DNA from: Centrapalus pauciflorus | Taxonomy: Eukaryota; Streptophyta; Magnoliopsida; Asterales; Asteraceae | Assembly (NCBI GenBank): GCA_020465985.1 | Contig: JAANYP010003248.1 | Span: forward strand, 3,042,501 to 3,106,500 | Direction of reading: 5' to 3' | DNA: 64,000 nucleotides | Part shown: positions 12,701-25,325 of the stretch, in pieces | Layout: the number at the start of each line of letters is the position of its first letter | How positions within the stretch are numbered: the stretch's first letter is position 1 | Program-made: the position numbers and the translations under genes | Notes under the pieces: generated by a model | What the model was told of the DNA's origin: nothing | Databases searched by the model: none | Seen by the model: only the letters and a program-made list of their open reading frames with translations

Positions 12701-13506
12701 TGTAATTTGCATAAGTTAATTGGCATTGAATTGTCATACGTAGATATTTCACAAACGGACGCCTCCAGAAGCTGTAGATCTTGTTTCAAGACTCCTTCAA
12801 TATTCTCCAAACTTGAGGTGCACTGCGGTAAGTGCATCTTCTTGTCTTTTCTCAATGTTTACTGTAAGTTTGGGTACTGCTTAGCTTTCACTGGCCTTTG
12901 TTTTTCTTCCTTTTGTATCCATGTTCTTGCTTCATAAATTGGTCGGATCCCGTGGAATTGCTCGTAAGTCATTAGATATCCCAATGAACGTTGCGGGGTT
13001 ATAGTTTTAGAATTTATTTTTGACTAATTGCTGGTCTTATGTAATCTATGATGATTGATGATGGCAAATGGCATATCTTGGGTAGGTTGTTAATTGTATA
13101 ATTTGAGCATTCTCCAAAAATATAAATGTTGCTATTTTTTAATAGAATGCCACTATAAGTGAAGTGTTGTGGTTATCATGGAATGTGGAGTGGTGTATGG
13201 GATATAATTTGGACATGGGCTTAGAACAGATGTATGTTTTATTTGAACAGTTGGAGGCTTGTATCCACCCATTCTTCAATGAACTACGTGATCCAAACAC
13301 CCGCCTTCCAAATGGCCGTCCATTGCCACCCCTGTTCAATTTCAGGCCTCAAGGTTTGTTCATTCCTTTTATTTTATGATGTGATTTGTGGAACCTGCCT
13401 TTGACTTGATGGTTTGTTGACAGAGCTAAAAGGGGCATCTTCAGAACTTTTGGCGAAACTGATACCTGAACATGCACGGAAGCAGTGTACCTTCCTTGGC
13501 TCTTAA
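9772..13506 (+). CDS. ASK: GSK3/Shaggy-like protein kinase, copy 1 (410 aa, 12 coding exons)
   Basis: Ser/Thr kinase of plant GSK3 group I (ASK-alpha/gamma/epsilon type), a family acting in brassinosteroid, immune and stress signalling. Exons: 9772-9891, 9992-10084, 10688-10747, 10863-11135, 11662-11733, 11933-11989, 12172-12312, 12413-12463, 12562-12657, 12744-12827, 13251-13353, 13424-13506. They join in frame to 410 residues, the normal family length. Visible motifs: glycine loop GQGSFG (82-87), VAIKK with Lys104, HRD 197-199 (Asp199), DFG 218-220, activation-loop [14 protein letters not shown] with Tyr234, and TREE 295-298, the site of stabilising mutations in BIN2-type kinases. The start at 9772 is chosen by MAS-type N-terminus homology. 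Intron 8 uses a GC donor (ATCAAG|GCAAGT). It looks fully functional; the exact orthologue within group I is not certain. Confidence 0.95.
10108..10515. mobile_element. Insertion in intron 2 of kinase copy 1, hAT-like left end
   Basis: About 400 bp are present here and absent from the same intron of copy 2 (22340-22370). The insertion begins near TAGGGATGTGCATGGTTGG, similar to hAT-type ends (TAGGGGTG) seen elsewhere in the window, and contains TTTGGTTTGGTTTGTGG words. The right end is not clearly defined. Confidence 0.5.
11766..11870. repeat. Compound (CATA)n-(TG)n-(TA)n microsatellite in intron 5 of kinase copy 1
   Basis: About 14 CATA-type units, then TG and TA runs. The array is absent from intron 5 of copy 2, so it arose or expanded after duplication. 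Confidence 0.9.
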
Positions 13507-13830
13507 GTCACTGGACCTTTGGTTATTGACTAACTTATTGTGTAACATGTTTGTCCTCAAAAAGTGCTTATTTATGATTTTAGCTTTTTGTTGAACTTTT
13601 GCATTACATCATTCAGGACCCCATGGGGGCATATGGACATGGTGAATTTATGTAGTAGCCTTGTATGGTATTTATGCGAAAAAAAGGGGGTTGTGGTTGC
13701 TTCTCCCGCCTATCAAATTCTTTAGAGGCTTAGAGCTAGGCATGTTGGTATTCTTGTCTAGGACCTGACCATAAAGAATTAGTGTAACCTTCATCAACTA
13801 ACTATCCTTGTCTTTGAATATTTGCATTTG

Positions 13831-16672
13831 ATCCAAGCTCGGCAGTTTTGAGCTTGGCCGGTTCGAGAGCGAACTTACGAATGGCACGAGACGAGTTCGG
13901 AACGGGGATTGGTCATACTTCTCTGCTTACAAAACCTGCAGGGCTTAACAGGTATCTCCATCGGGTAGGCGGGAAAAACTGCACGGATTTGTAATATACA
14001 CACACAATCACGTAGGGAGATTGTGTATCACAGAAGGGATTATGTATCACACGAAGTGGTTGTTGTTCACATGAGAGAATTTTGTGCATAACGATCCTCT
14101 CATGTGATGTACACAATCTATTGTGTGATTATATTGGTTCAATATAGTCACACGAGGACTGTTCATCATATGCATTGTGGTTTCCCAGTGTTTTTTGATA
14201 AACACTTGATTTTCCCTTGAACTCCTTTCCCTTTCTCTCTACGTGTGTGTGATCATTTAAAAGAAAATTTCATCAATTTTTTTTAATTTTTAATCTGTTT
14301 AAACATTTAATATTTTAGAAAAACAATTTTATGTTGATGTATAACATGCGAGATTTCATCTGTGCATAAACTCTTTTTTCTCTATACAAAATCTCATTGA
14401 GTTTATGCACATACGATTTCGTATTTTTATGTGTTAACAAAAAAAATATTTTTGAAAGATAATAAAATATGTAAACTATAACTTTTTTTTTTTTTTTATA
14501 AAAATCTAAAATTATAAATAGGGTTCTTCACGAAAGTTATGTTTTCGTTTGAACAAAATTCTGTGTGTGTGTGTCTTTTATAAAGTAAACATATATACAT
14601 CTTTTGTCTTTTTGTTCTTTTCATAAATATACTGTGTTGGCTACGTAGTTGGCAAAATAAAAAAGAACAATAGAAATTATAAAAGAAAAACTTGGGACTG
14701 ATCCTTTGGACGCATAGGAAAAAAAGTTAATTGAGATGAAAATCAGTTTTTCGGTTTGAAACCAAACCAAATCAAAATTCAGTTTCGGTTTGGTTTGGTT
14801 TATGGTTTACTCCCAAAAACCGAATTGATGAATACCATTAGTTTTCGGTTTCCCTATCAGGTTACGGTTTTTTTGTCATATCTAATCGAACTCGATAAAA
14901 GCACGACTCAATTGAGTTGCTTGAAAAAAGTTTGACTCATTTACAGTTGTAACTAAACCTAGATAGATCTTGTATTGTGCACGAACTCTTTGAACCTTTT
15001 AAACGATCAAGGGTTGAGATAATACAGATGTCGAGATCAAAACATTTTTGATTTTATTCTATGTTTAAAAGTCATGCAAAAAGAGTTATTATATGTTATG
15101 TGTATTCATAAACATTAACCGCAATGGTCAAAGGGGTCTTAAATTTTACAACTGATCGAGCTATAAACATTGCTCAAATTGGTTTTAGCTTTTAACAATA
15201 ACCATTCATAAGTTGTAGTCATATCTACAACATTACTATAGATGGAGTGATTGTACCACTATTACAAACCATAAGTCGATCATCAATATAATGACATAAG
15301 TTGACTTAAGCTGACAAGTATTTGGTAAAAGTATCAACAACATTAGCATAAGCTGATTGTTGCTCCCTGAATCATTTGCACCAATTTTCAATGCTAGCTA
15401 ATTGTAAGCATCATTAGCTGATTATCAATGATTGGAGACGAAATATGTAATGTTGATAGTTTCGAGCGATTAACTTTCCCTATATATACATGGCACATGA
15501 TAATTTCGTTTAGGTTTCATGATGCTGCCACGAGTTCCACAATGGCAACTCTCCATTGACCCTTGTCCGTTGATTGGTCCGTGAGATCGCCATTATGGCT
15601 TTGCCCCTAAGACATCGAGAAGGGGCACAACCCTATTAACGTCGCATCTTGTTGGGTGTGGATTTATGTAAACATTTACTAACATGCATTTCCATACCTC
15701 CTAATCCTGTGAATAAGTAAACCTAAAATGATTTGATAATTTTGTAATTTTTTGTTTAGTACCTATGCTTTGTTGTGTTAAATTCATTTTTATGCAATTG
15801 TTTATATCATTTTGACCAATCTACGCAACAAATTAATTTTTTTAATCAATCAATGCATCTAACTTTTAATTCTCTGTCAATTTATGCAACTAACTTGTTA
15901 CTTATATCATTCGATACAATTTACAATATTATTGGTAAACTATCTTTTACAAATATTTCAAAGAAATTTAACCTATTCTAGCATTTAGTAAAAGGATTTA
16001 TTACGAAAAATCAACATGTTTTCATGGTTTTTGCGTTTTTATCCCTCAATGTTATTTTTTTTGTTTTGTGAAATTTGACTAATAGACCCCGGTTTTAATT
16101 ATTGAATCGGTTTTTTAGAGACTGAAAAACCTGAATCTAATATTCATTTTTCACTAAACCAACAAGAAAAATTAACTTGAGGGATTTTATAAAAAAAAAT
16201 AACATGGAGGGACGAAAACACAAAAAAAAACATGAAAATATGTTGCTCTTTTAGTAAAATATATTTTCCTTATCATAATTTGTAGATTTACATCACCTAG
16301 AATATCATAATTTTTTATTCTTTAAATTATATTACTTTAAAAGTTATAAAAAAATATGAGAAGACACGGTTTGTAACTGATAGCAAAACTATGAAGTAAT
16401 TATTAAATTTTATATAAGCCGTTGAATTCAGTTATTTTACATAGAGAGAGTATATAGTTAATTCATGAATTAATAAATTTATTTTTAAATTTGAAAAATT
16501 ATAATGAATTATGTAATAATTAAAATTAAGAATGAAATAATAAAATAATAAAGTCTCAAATAAAAAAAGATTAAACATAAAATACAAAAAGTTAGTAGAA
16601 GGACTAAAAATGAATAACTATAATATTAAGGGACTAAAAAGGAAAAGGTATATTGGTCATTTATAAAAATAA
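13831..16672. other. Spacer between the duplicated kinase units, no gene seen
   Basis: At 13850-14180 there is an unclassified stretch with repeated TGTGTATCACA / TTATGTATCACAC / CACATGAGAG words and several short palindromes. At 14740-14880 there is a TTTCGGTTTGGTTTGGTTT-rich stretch like that in the intron-2 insertion of copy 1. The rest is AT-rich and without a credible coding frame. Confidence 0.5.
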
Positions 16673-17833
16673 GGGTAAATTACAATTTTCGTCCATGTGG
16701 TTATACACAAATTATGGTTATCGTCCTTTTAATGATTAAATTACGATTACAGTACTTATAGTTGACAATATATTATGCATTTGGTCCCTTTGTCCAATAT
16801 TTTTTTTAAAATGACGATTTTGCCCTTTTATTTTTATTTCAGTTTTGGTCCTTGATCAAATTATTTCTTTTATTTCATTTTATTAATAGATTTTTATTCT
16901 TTTACTATTTATTTAATATATTTTCTATTCTTTTATTATATTGTCTAGTTATTACTATTAAAATTCAATTGAAATAAAAGGTTATTCAATATGTTTTATT
17001 TATTTATTTATTTGATATTATTATTAATAGTATTAATATTATTAATGACTAAGTAGTAATCAATGAAAATAACTTGTATATGACTTAATTTAATATGTTG
17101 TATTTTTGTTAACTATTGTTATAAATACTATTATTATCGTTCATACACATTGATTTTAGATATACGTTGAACTATTTATATATTTATTTTTCTAAATGTA
17201 TATTACTTTTCATTTATAAAAATTGAAACTATTTATGCATTTAATTTATTTATCTATTCTCTTTATTATATGTTACATTCATATAAATACTTATATATTT
17301 AATAATTTTTTATTCAAATTAATTTAATTATTTTGTTTTTATCTTAACCAAATATATAATTAAACGTGTTTTCTATTCTAATTTAGTTATACCATAAAGT
17401 TAATGGTCAGATAAACCTTATACATATAACTTAAGGAAACCCATAATTGTTGTAATTATAACATAATGAAATATCTAATTATTACATAAAGTTAAAAAAT
17501 TAAATTAATTTATACATATAAATATGTAAAGTTTACATATCTTGTTAATTTTAAACTATATTTTTTGTTTAACAAATATTAAATATATTAAATAAATAGT
17601 AAAAAGTAAAAAAAAGCTATTAATAAATTAAATAAAAATAAATATTTGATCAAGGACCAAAACTGAAATAATAATGAAAGGGCAAAATCGTCATTTTAAA
17701 AAAAAATATTGGATAAAGGGACCAAAGACATTATAAATTGCCAACTATAGGTACTGTAATCGTAATTTAATCATTAAAAGGACGATAACCATAATTTGTG
17801 TATAACCACAGGGACGAAATTTATAATTTACCC
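16673..17833. mobile_element. Non-autonomous Mutator-like (MULE) fold-back element, 1161 bp
   Basis: The element begins GGGTAAATTACAATTTTCG and ends CGAAATTTATAATTTACCC. The arms are inverted over roughly 270 bp (for example TTTTGGTCCTTGATCAAAT near 16845 and its complement near 17645). It is flanked by a perfect 9-bp direct repeat, TAAAAATAA, at 16664-16672 and 17834-17842, the target-duplication size typical of Mutator. The interior is AT-rich with no transposase frame. Confidence 0.88.
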
Positions 17834-17842
17834 TAAAAATAA

Positions 17843-18964
17843 ATAGCACGAGGCACCATTTATGAAACAAACAATGGTTTGAGGGATTGTCAATGCAACT
17901 TTGAAAGTTGAAGGACCGTTTCCATAATTTTAAACAAACCACATGACCATTTCTATAATTATTTAAGTTCAATCGATATGTTCGAAAATCAAATTGTTTG
18001 GTGACAAGTTAATCATTTCTTTTTTAAATACATTTTTATTAGATGTGACACAAAGATAGATTTAATCGGATTTTGTAATTTGTTTAAAACTAATTTTTAT
18101 TATTTCTTTATAGTTTTAATATCAAATCTAAAGGTAATGATGTAATTATAATTTAGGCTTGGACATTCTATACATTTTGGACTAAAAGTTTTATTACGTG
18201 TTCGGCTATAATAATTAACCACTCACTGAGGACCTAGGTCTTTTAAAAAAAAAAAATATTTTCCACCACGACAATCTCATTATTCTTTTCTCTCCAACAT
18301 AACACCACCACCATTATCGTCATTTTCCAAAGATTCACTCTTTTCATCGACTTGATAGTTGAAGATGTATCTTAGGATTGACATTCTGGATCTATCAACG
18401 ATTGTCTAGCTTGTTTCAGTTGTGTGCTTCAAACTCATGATTGATAAAGAACGACTATACATCATGGCAAGACTAACCCAAGGAATTCATGCTGCTCAAA
18501 CACTGCTTAAAATAACATTGATATATATGATGCTTAATCAACCTTTAATTGAGACGCAAGCAACTAAACAAATACATGTATTACCAAATGAACGCATATG
18601 ATTAAATTGAATCAATAAAATGACGTAAAGGATTATGATAAAATGATTGGTGAATAAAACTTACAAAAATAAACACGATACTTACATGTTACTTTGAATT
18701 AAAAGATAGAAACTAAAAACTCCATATCTTAATTATATATAAAATAATAATAATAATTAAGAATAAAAAAAAATTTAAGCCAACTAAACTTGACAGACAA
18801 GCAACCCTTCATCTTGATCTGAGCTGTGAAGACTAGATAGAAAACTTGGCGATTGTTATATTTTTATTTTTATTTTAGTTTTTTATTTTTTATTTTTCGT
18901 CCCCATCCTATCAAACCGTTAAATATTTTTCTTCGCATAATCAAACGGCTACTAAAGCAACATT
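17843..18964. other. Remainder of the inter-duplication spacer
   Basis: AT-rich DNA with no gene recognised. A C-rich stretch at 18255-18330 (TTCCACCACGACAATC and following) has no associated open frame. Confidence 0.5.
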
Positions 18965-19089
18965 AATAGCGAGACCACCATTCAACAACTTCCACGTGCA
19001 CTGTGGCCCACATTACGGACCTCTAAACTCGCCCCTGAATCGATTTCATAAAATCATTTCAAGTCCGCCCTGAAAACGAATAACGAAAA

Positions 19090-19265
19090 GGGAAAACCAT
19101 TCAACTGCATCCCGAGAGATTGTTGAGTCGCACATGGTCAAAACTTGTAAGAAAAACATTTGAAGCATCCAGCTTTACCTTCTTCATATATCAACAATTT
19201 CAATTTCTTCGAGAATTTCATCGACGTTTTGCAGATTCCTAGCTGTTTTTAGCTACATCATATAG
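19090..19265 (+). promoter_or_regulatory. 5'-UTR exon and donor of kinase copy 2
   Basis: Conserved with the copy 1 leader (CGACGTTTTGCAGATTC, then AGCTACATC). It ends ATATAG|GTATGA at 19265/19266; the acceptor TTATACAG ends at 21958, giving a leader intron of about 2.7 kb. The 5' limit is approximate. Confidence 0.5.
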
Positions 19266-21965
19266 GTATGATTCTAATGATTCCCTGGATGTGTTGATTT
19301 TTGTGATTCTGGGGATGAATTAGAGCTCTGACCTCGATTTTTCAAGTAAGAATATTAGGAAACGTTCAAGCTTTTGATTGGATCTTGGACCTCAGGATTT
19401 AGGGAATCTCATATTTTCAGGAAATGGATTTGCCTTAATTTATGTCATTCAACTATCGTAATCGCTTGTAGTTTAATTTATGTAAGGACGCTGTTGTTTG
19501 ATTTTGTACATTTTATATGATACGACGTTGGTTTTGGGTGTTCAAACTACGAACAGGTCGATAAGCTTCAGCAACTAGGCCACAAATTTAAGAATAAACG
19601 TGAAAATTTAGAAATGGAGTTTACCTGCAAACAATGTAGAGTGCCTAGACCCCCAAACGTTTTCTTATTAACAAACTATACTACAGTGTAGCTGCTAGTT
19701 TGCAAATCTAGCAATATATAGGTTTGTCATGAAAAAATGCAGCTGGAACTTGGACAATGCTTATGGAGAGAAGTCTGAGGCATGTATTAGATAACATGAT
19801 ACTATGTGAGGAGTTAGAAATGAACAGCTTAAATACAAAAACATAATGATACCGAAGGAATTTTTTCTGAGTGACATCAGGCAATCTGTTACAGCCTTGT
19901 TGTATTGTCGGTTCCTCTGAAGTAATTTGGTTGAAATGGATTCCGCCCTTGTTTCTTCATGTTATATATTTTCTGAAGACACCCTAGGTCATCTCTTCCT
20001 CTTGCACATCTGTGTGGTGAGCGTGTAGATGGATAATGTATTGATGATGTATTTTACCATATGGCAGTGTATTGCATGCTTTCTGTTGTCGAGTATTATT
20101 GCCTCTAATGTCTATACAGATTATCTTTCTTGCACTATTTTAAGTGATCTTTTCGTGAGAAATAGCTGAACAGAAAATCCGCATCGAAGAGAACAGAGCT
20201 GTCTGATTGTTTAAAACTTAAATATATGTAATAATCATATTTGGTTTAAGTTTCTGGCTAAGCACATTGTCATAATTTTAGTTTGGAATGTTAAAATTTT
20301 TAATTGATAGTATGTGGATGTTGTGATCCAACTTACATCCCAAAACAACATGTGGGTAATCATTACCTTGTAGTATATTATGTTAGTAGTATCTAAGTAC
20401 TATATCAGGGATTCAGGTGATGCCATGCTAGTAGCCTGGTACCTAGAGCATAGATAACACCAAAATATATACAATCTTGCTTATTGTTGTTTTCACGGCA
20501 ATAATAGATAACCATATTCTCCCTTGTGCTGATATGCTTAAATAACACATTCATGTCACTTTTATACTTGTACAAATGACATGTGTTGTACATAGTTAAA
20601 AATAATGTGAACATGTGATGCCCTGTAGCTTTCTGTGACCGTTGCTTTGTCTCATAGTAATCAATAGCCATGGTGGTATCCTAAGACAGACTCATGGTGG
20701 GATCCAAAACAAAAAATGGTAGACGTGTAAACTTGTGATTTAATCAAGTGTAATAGAGTGGAAAAATGAAGTTAGATGATCATTATTACCACTAAACTCA
20801 AGAAGTCATTTTCATGGTGACTTTCGTATGACTAGTTAGTTACATAACGTTCTGCATCCTTTTTTGAAAAAATATGTCATTTTTACTGCGCTTTTCGTGT
20901 CAGTAACTAATCACATAACATAATGCATCCGTTTTCGATAAATAGGTAGTGTAAATAGAAACTTTATTAGTTTATTTTAAATAATTAATACTTTGTTTAC
21001 TTTCATTAATTGTGTACTTTTAGTATGTGAAACAAATAATGGACACACTAGCAAAAATGAATGCATTTTCTGTGTTGCCTGTTGCATGTATGTCAAAGTC
21101 TCTTGGACTGTAATACTTTTGATAATGTTTATCTTTACATTGTTAAGAATAAAGAAGTGAATAAATTTATTTGGTTAGCTGAATGCTTATTAAAAAGTAA
21201 GAGAAGCAAAGAGAGAGAAAAAAACCGATTGGTAATTTGGTGGAATGTCTTGACCAAAGGAAGAAAGGAGAAGCACGTGGAAAGACAAATACTGATTACA
21301 AAAGTAGATCATTGGAAGCAAAGAGTATATTTGTCAATCTCAAAAGGAAAAGCAAGGGTAAGGCCTTGTAAAGTTTGTGCCTGGTACTACAAGTGTTGAG
21401 CTCAATGCCTTGAGTTGAGGGGTTGTTGTAATCCTTCTTGTGTCACAAAATGGAATATTTTTCTTGGCACATGATTTAGTTAAAATGTTTTTGACTACTA
21501 GCTGAATATTTAAAAATGCCATCAGATGATGACAAGGGAAATCTTGTTGACGGAAAGAAAAGTGTTGTCAGTGTTATTCTGATTCTTAATGGGCCCATAG
21601 ATTTCAGTGTTGTTGTATCAGTTTGGTTAACGACCCAAAAAGACAAAAACCCTTTAAGGAGACTATAATAAGGAACTCAGAAAGCTGCAGACAAAACAAA
21701 TAATATTTATTAATGAAAATGCCTAAAATTTCACAGTGCACTAGCATATCATGCTTTCCCCTAGGGAACCGTTATATATTGTGAGATGCCATGCCAAACC
21801 AGAAAAGTGCATGTGTGCTACTTCATGCCTACTAGTTTTTGATCAATGATGCTGGATTACAAATTTGCATTGATCTATATCATATTAACATTTTGTTGTG
21901 GTTGTGATTTGTGAAGTAGATTTTGTTTGCTGTCTTAGTTCTTTTTATTCTTATACAGATTTAAC

Positions 21966-21980
21966 ATGAGTGGTGCTTAA
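21966..21980 (+). promoter_or_regulatory. Short upstream ORF in leader of kinase copy 2
   Basis: ATG AGT GGT GCT TAA encodes MSGA. It is the counterpart of the end of the copy 1 upstream frame (one synonymous change, GCA to GCT) and ends 38 nt before the kinase ATG. The first four codons of the copy 1 version are absent here. Confidence 0.4.
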
Positions 21981-22018
21981 GTGATAATATAAACATCCTC
22001 AACTTGATCTTCCAAAAT

Positions 22019-25000
22019 ATGGCTTCTGATGGAATGGCTCCATCGACGGTTGAAAAACTTGATGATGATTCAATGTTTGTTGACAAATTGCCTGAGGAAA
22101 TTAATGAAATGAAAATAAGAGATGACAAGGTGGAAAAGGTTGCTCCTGGTGCCTTCAACATAATATGTTTCTATTTTTCGCTGTATGTCGGTTGGTTGCT
22201 TCCCTACTACAGTTTACAAATTAAGTTGTCCTGTTGTAGGAAATGGAAGCAACTGTGGTGGATGGAAATGGCACTGAAACTGGTCACATAATTGTTACTA
22301 CTATTGGAGGTAGAAATGGACAACCCAAACAGGTAACTGTTAATCACTTTGTTGGTGTATTGAATGAATAACATCCTGCCTACTAATGCTGTCTTATTGG
22401 CATGCCTTTAAGTAATAGGCTTTACTTCAGGTGTAACTAATATATAATTCTAAGTGAGATACTATGCTATTTAAATGCTTTGGTAGTTGTTTAAATGCTT
22501 TTTGATGTCCGGTTCAGTTTTAACCTTTTTGACTGTTATTTCAGACGATAAGCTATATGGCAGAGCGTGTTGTTGGCCAGGGTTCTTTTGGAATTGTGTT
22601 TCAGGTAATACTCTAAGCTAAACCTGCAAATAGAATAGAATAGAATAGAATGTTATCCATGTAGTGGAATGGCTATTACCTGCATGTATGATGTATGTTA
22701 CTCATCAAATTGTGACTTCTGCAGGCCAAGTGCTTAGAAACAGGAGAAGCCGTTGCAATTAAAAAAGTGTTGCAGGATAAACGATACAAGAATCGTGAAT
22801 TGCAAACGATGCGACTTCTTGATCATCCCAATGTTGTTTCACTTAAACACTGTTTCTTTTCAACTACAGACAAAGATGAGCTTTATCTCAATTTGGTTTT
22901 AGAATATGTGCCAGAGACGGCTTATCGCGTAGCAAGACACTACAGCAAGGCAAATCAAAGGATGCCTATGATTTATGTCAAACTATACACGTATCAGGCA
23001 TGACCCTTTTCTTATCTTGTTTCTCATCTTCTCTTTCCTACCCTTTATGAAGTACAAAAGCCAATTTTACGTCCCAACTGCCCTTATTTTGGTATGGTCT
23101 AAAAATGCTTGGAGAAAGTATCACAAGATCTTTTATTTGGATTTATTTATTTTCGCAAGGAACTCTTCATTGCACATAAGTTTGGCATTGTATATGTGCT
23201 GATGTAGTGTATATATCGTTAGTATATCATGAATTAATGTGACACTCCTGTGTCTTTCAGATTTTCAGAGCGCTGGCATATATTCATGCAATTGGTGTCT
23301 GCCACCGAGACATTAAGCCACAAAATCTTCTGGTGTGTATCTAAACCATAACCACACACCTACCCCCGGTGTGAAATTTAATTAGAAACAAAGAAAGGTC
23401 TAAAGATTAACATGTCATACATGTAATGAATCGAACAATCTGCCTTGCAGGTCAATCCTCACACTCACCAGCTCAAACTCTGTGACTTTGGAAGCGCAAA
23501 AGTTCTGGTAATAACCTGATATGTTTGTTTGACCATAAATTGATTTAAAACAGATGTATTATTCTCTTCATATTCACAAATTTCCTACTTTTTATTATCT
23601 GTTAATCCTTTTGCAACCTGTCTATATATAGTTGCATCACTTTCTTGTGTCTCTTGATTTTATTATCTTCTCTGCATGCTATAGGTGAAAGGCGAACCAA
23701 ATATATCTTATATCTGTTCTCGATATTACCGTGCACCTGAACTCATTTTTGGGGCAACTGAATACACAACTGCAATTGATGTATGGTCGGTCGGTTGCGT
23801 TCTTGCTGAACTGCTTCTAGGACAGGTTCATTACAACAAGACTCTCTTTTACTCGAGCTGTTAATTATGACATGTCGTGGAATTTGTTTATGTTCTTTTA
23901 CAATTTATTTTGTCTTTTCGCTTTCTTAGCCTCTCTTCCCAGGTGAGAGTGGAGTTGATCAACTTGTAGAGATCATCAAGGCAAGTTACAAGCATCCTTT
24001 ATTGTACAAAAGAGTATCTTTATTGTTCTAAAAGATCTTCGTTCTTGGTTATATATGTTTGTTTCCTTATCATCTCCATAGGTCTTAGGCACACCAACTC
24101 GTGAAGAAATCAAATGTATGAATCCAAACTACACAGAGTTTAAGTTCCCACAAATCAAAGCTCATCCCTGGCACAAAGTGAGGAACTTGCTTTTCATGTC
24201 CTTCGACTATCTTTATTTGTAATTTGCATAAATTAATTGGCATTTAATTGTCATACGTAGATATTTCACAAACGGACGCCTCCAGAAGCTGTAGATCTTG
24301 TTTCAAGACTCCTCCAATATTCTCCAAACTTGAGGTGCACTGCGGTAAGTGCATCTTCTTGCCTTTTCTGAATGTTTACCCCACTGGAAATTTGGACATG
24401 CTTAGTTTTCACTCGTCTTTGTTTTTATTTTCTTTTGTATCCATGTTCTTGCTTCATAAATTGGTCGGATCCCATGGAATTGCAAAGGAAATTTTTTGAC
24501 TAATTGTTGAAGGTCTAATGTAATCTATGATAATTGATAATGGCAAATCTTGGGTAGATGGTTAATAGTAGTCTGAGCATTTTCCAAAAGGGTTAAGGTC
24601 ATTTTTTACTATCCAATTTTCAGATTTGTCCCATTTAACCACTGAAGTATTTTTTTAAATACATTTAACCGAAATTTGCGTACACATTTAGCCACTAAAC
24701 TGTTTTTGTACATGTTAGCCTCTGAAAAAGTGTACACATTTGGCCACTAAACTATCATACTTTATACACATTTGGCTATTAAATTATCAAATTTTGTACA
24801 CATTTAGCCATTACTTTTAATCATTTTCCCAGAGTAGAATATTAAACTAAAGTTTAGTGGCTAAATGTGTAAAAAATATACTTCAGTGGCTAAATAAGAT
24901 AAATCTGAAAGTTGGATGGTCAAAATGAAAAATGCAAATGTTGCTATCTTTTTAATGGGATGCTACTAAAAGTGAAGTGTTGTAATTATCATGGGATGTG

Positions 25001-25325
25001 GGTTGGTATATCCCATATAATTGGGACAAGGCTTTTGAACAATTGTTGTATGTTTTATTTGAACAGTTGGAGGCGTGTATCCACCCATTCTTTAATGAAC
25101 TACGTGATCCAAACACTCGTCTTCCAAACGGCCGTCCATTGCCGCCACTGTTCAATTTCAGGCCTCAAGGTTTGTTCATTCCTTTTATTTTATGATGATG
25201 TGGCTTGTGGAACCAGTCTTTAAGTTGATGGTTTGTTGACAGAGCTAAAAGGGGCATCTGTGGAACTTTTGGCGAAACTGATACCAGAACATGCACGGAA
25301 GCAGTGTTCCTTCCTTGGCTCTTAA
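22019..25325 (+). CDS. ASK: GSK3/Shaggy-like protein kinase, copy 2 (410 aa, 12 coding exons)
   Basis: Paralogue of the upstream kinase with identical exon lengths. Exons: 22019-22138, 22240-22332, 22545-22604, 22725-22997, 23261-23332, 23451-23507, 23685-23825, 23930-23980, 24082-24177, 24261-24344, 25067-25169, 25243-25325. By eye it differs at seven residues: G4D, A10T, T23K, V42M, I195V, S390V and T406S. None touches Lys104, Asp199, the DFG motif, Tyr234 or TREE. Oddity: the intron 4 donor is CAG|GCATGA where copy 1 has CAG|GTATGA. Reading through it gives a TGA one codon into the intron and would leave a 183-residue product, without the HRD and DFG motifs. Intron 8 keeps the shared GC donor AAG|GCAAGT. 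Intact coding sequence argues for selection; correct splicing of intron 4 is unproven. Confidence 0.9.
24594..24933. mobile_element. Fold-back element in intron 10 of kinase copy 2
   Basis: The ends are inverted repeats of about 60 bp: left ACTATCCAATTTTCAGATTT and CCACTGAAGTAT, right the imperfect complement (ATACTTCAGTGG, AAATCTGAAAGTTGGATGGT). The interior repeats ACACATTTGGCCA / ACACATTTAGCCA motifs. Copy 1 has an empty site at about 13120, so the insertion post-dates the duplication or was lost from copy 1. Target duplication not resolved. Confidence 0.75.

Larger units (their letters stand above)
6040..13830 (+). repeat. Segmental duplication, unit 1 (kinase copy 1)
   Basis: Collinear similarity to 18965-25650 begins near CCATTCAACAACT (6060 and 18982). 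It covers the leader exon, the long 5'-UTR intron, all coding exons and the 3' flank, and fades near CCTTGTCTTTGAATAT (13808) versus CCTTGTCTTGGAATAT (25620). Both units have the same orientation. Unit 1 is longer, mainly through private insertions at 6845-6955, 7022-7653, about 10110-10515 and 11765-11870, plus a longer intron 4. Confidence 0.9.

Noticed and set aside
15480..15660. Less AT-rich stretch (CCACGAGTTCCACAATGG and following) suspected as an RNA gene
   Set aside because: No rRNA, tRNA or snRNA signature recognised.
22767..23003. Stand-alone short kinase frame ending YQA in copy 2
   Set aside because: It is exon 4 plus read-through across the GC donor, not a separate gene; the remaining exons continue in frame.
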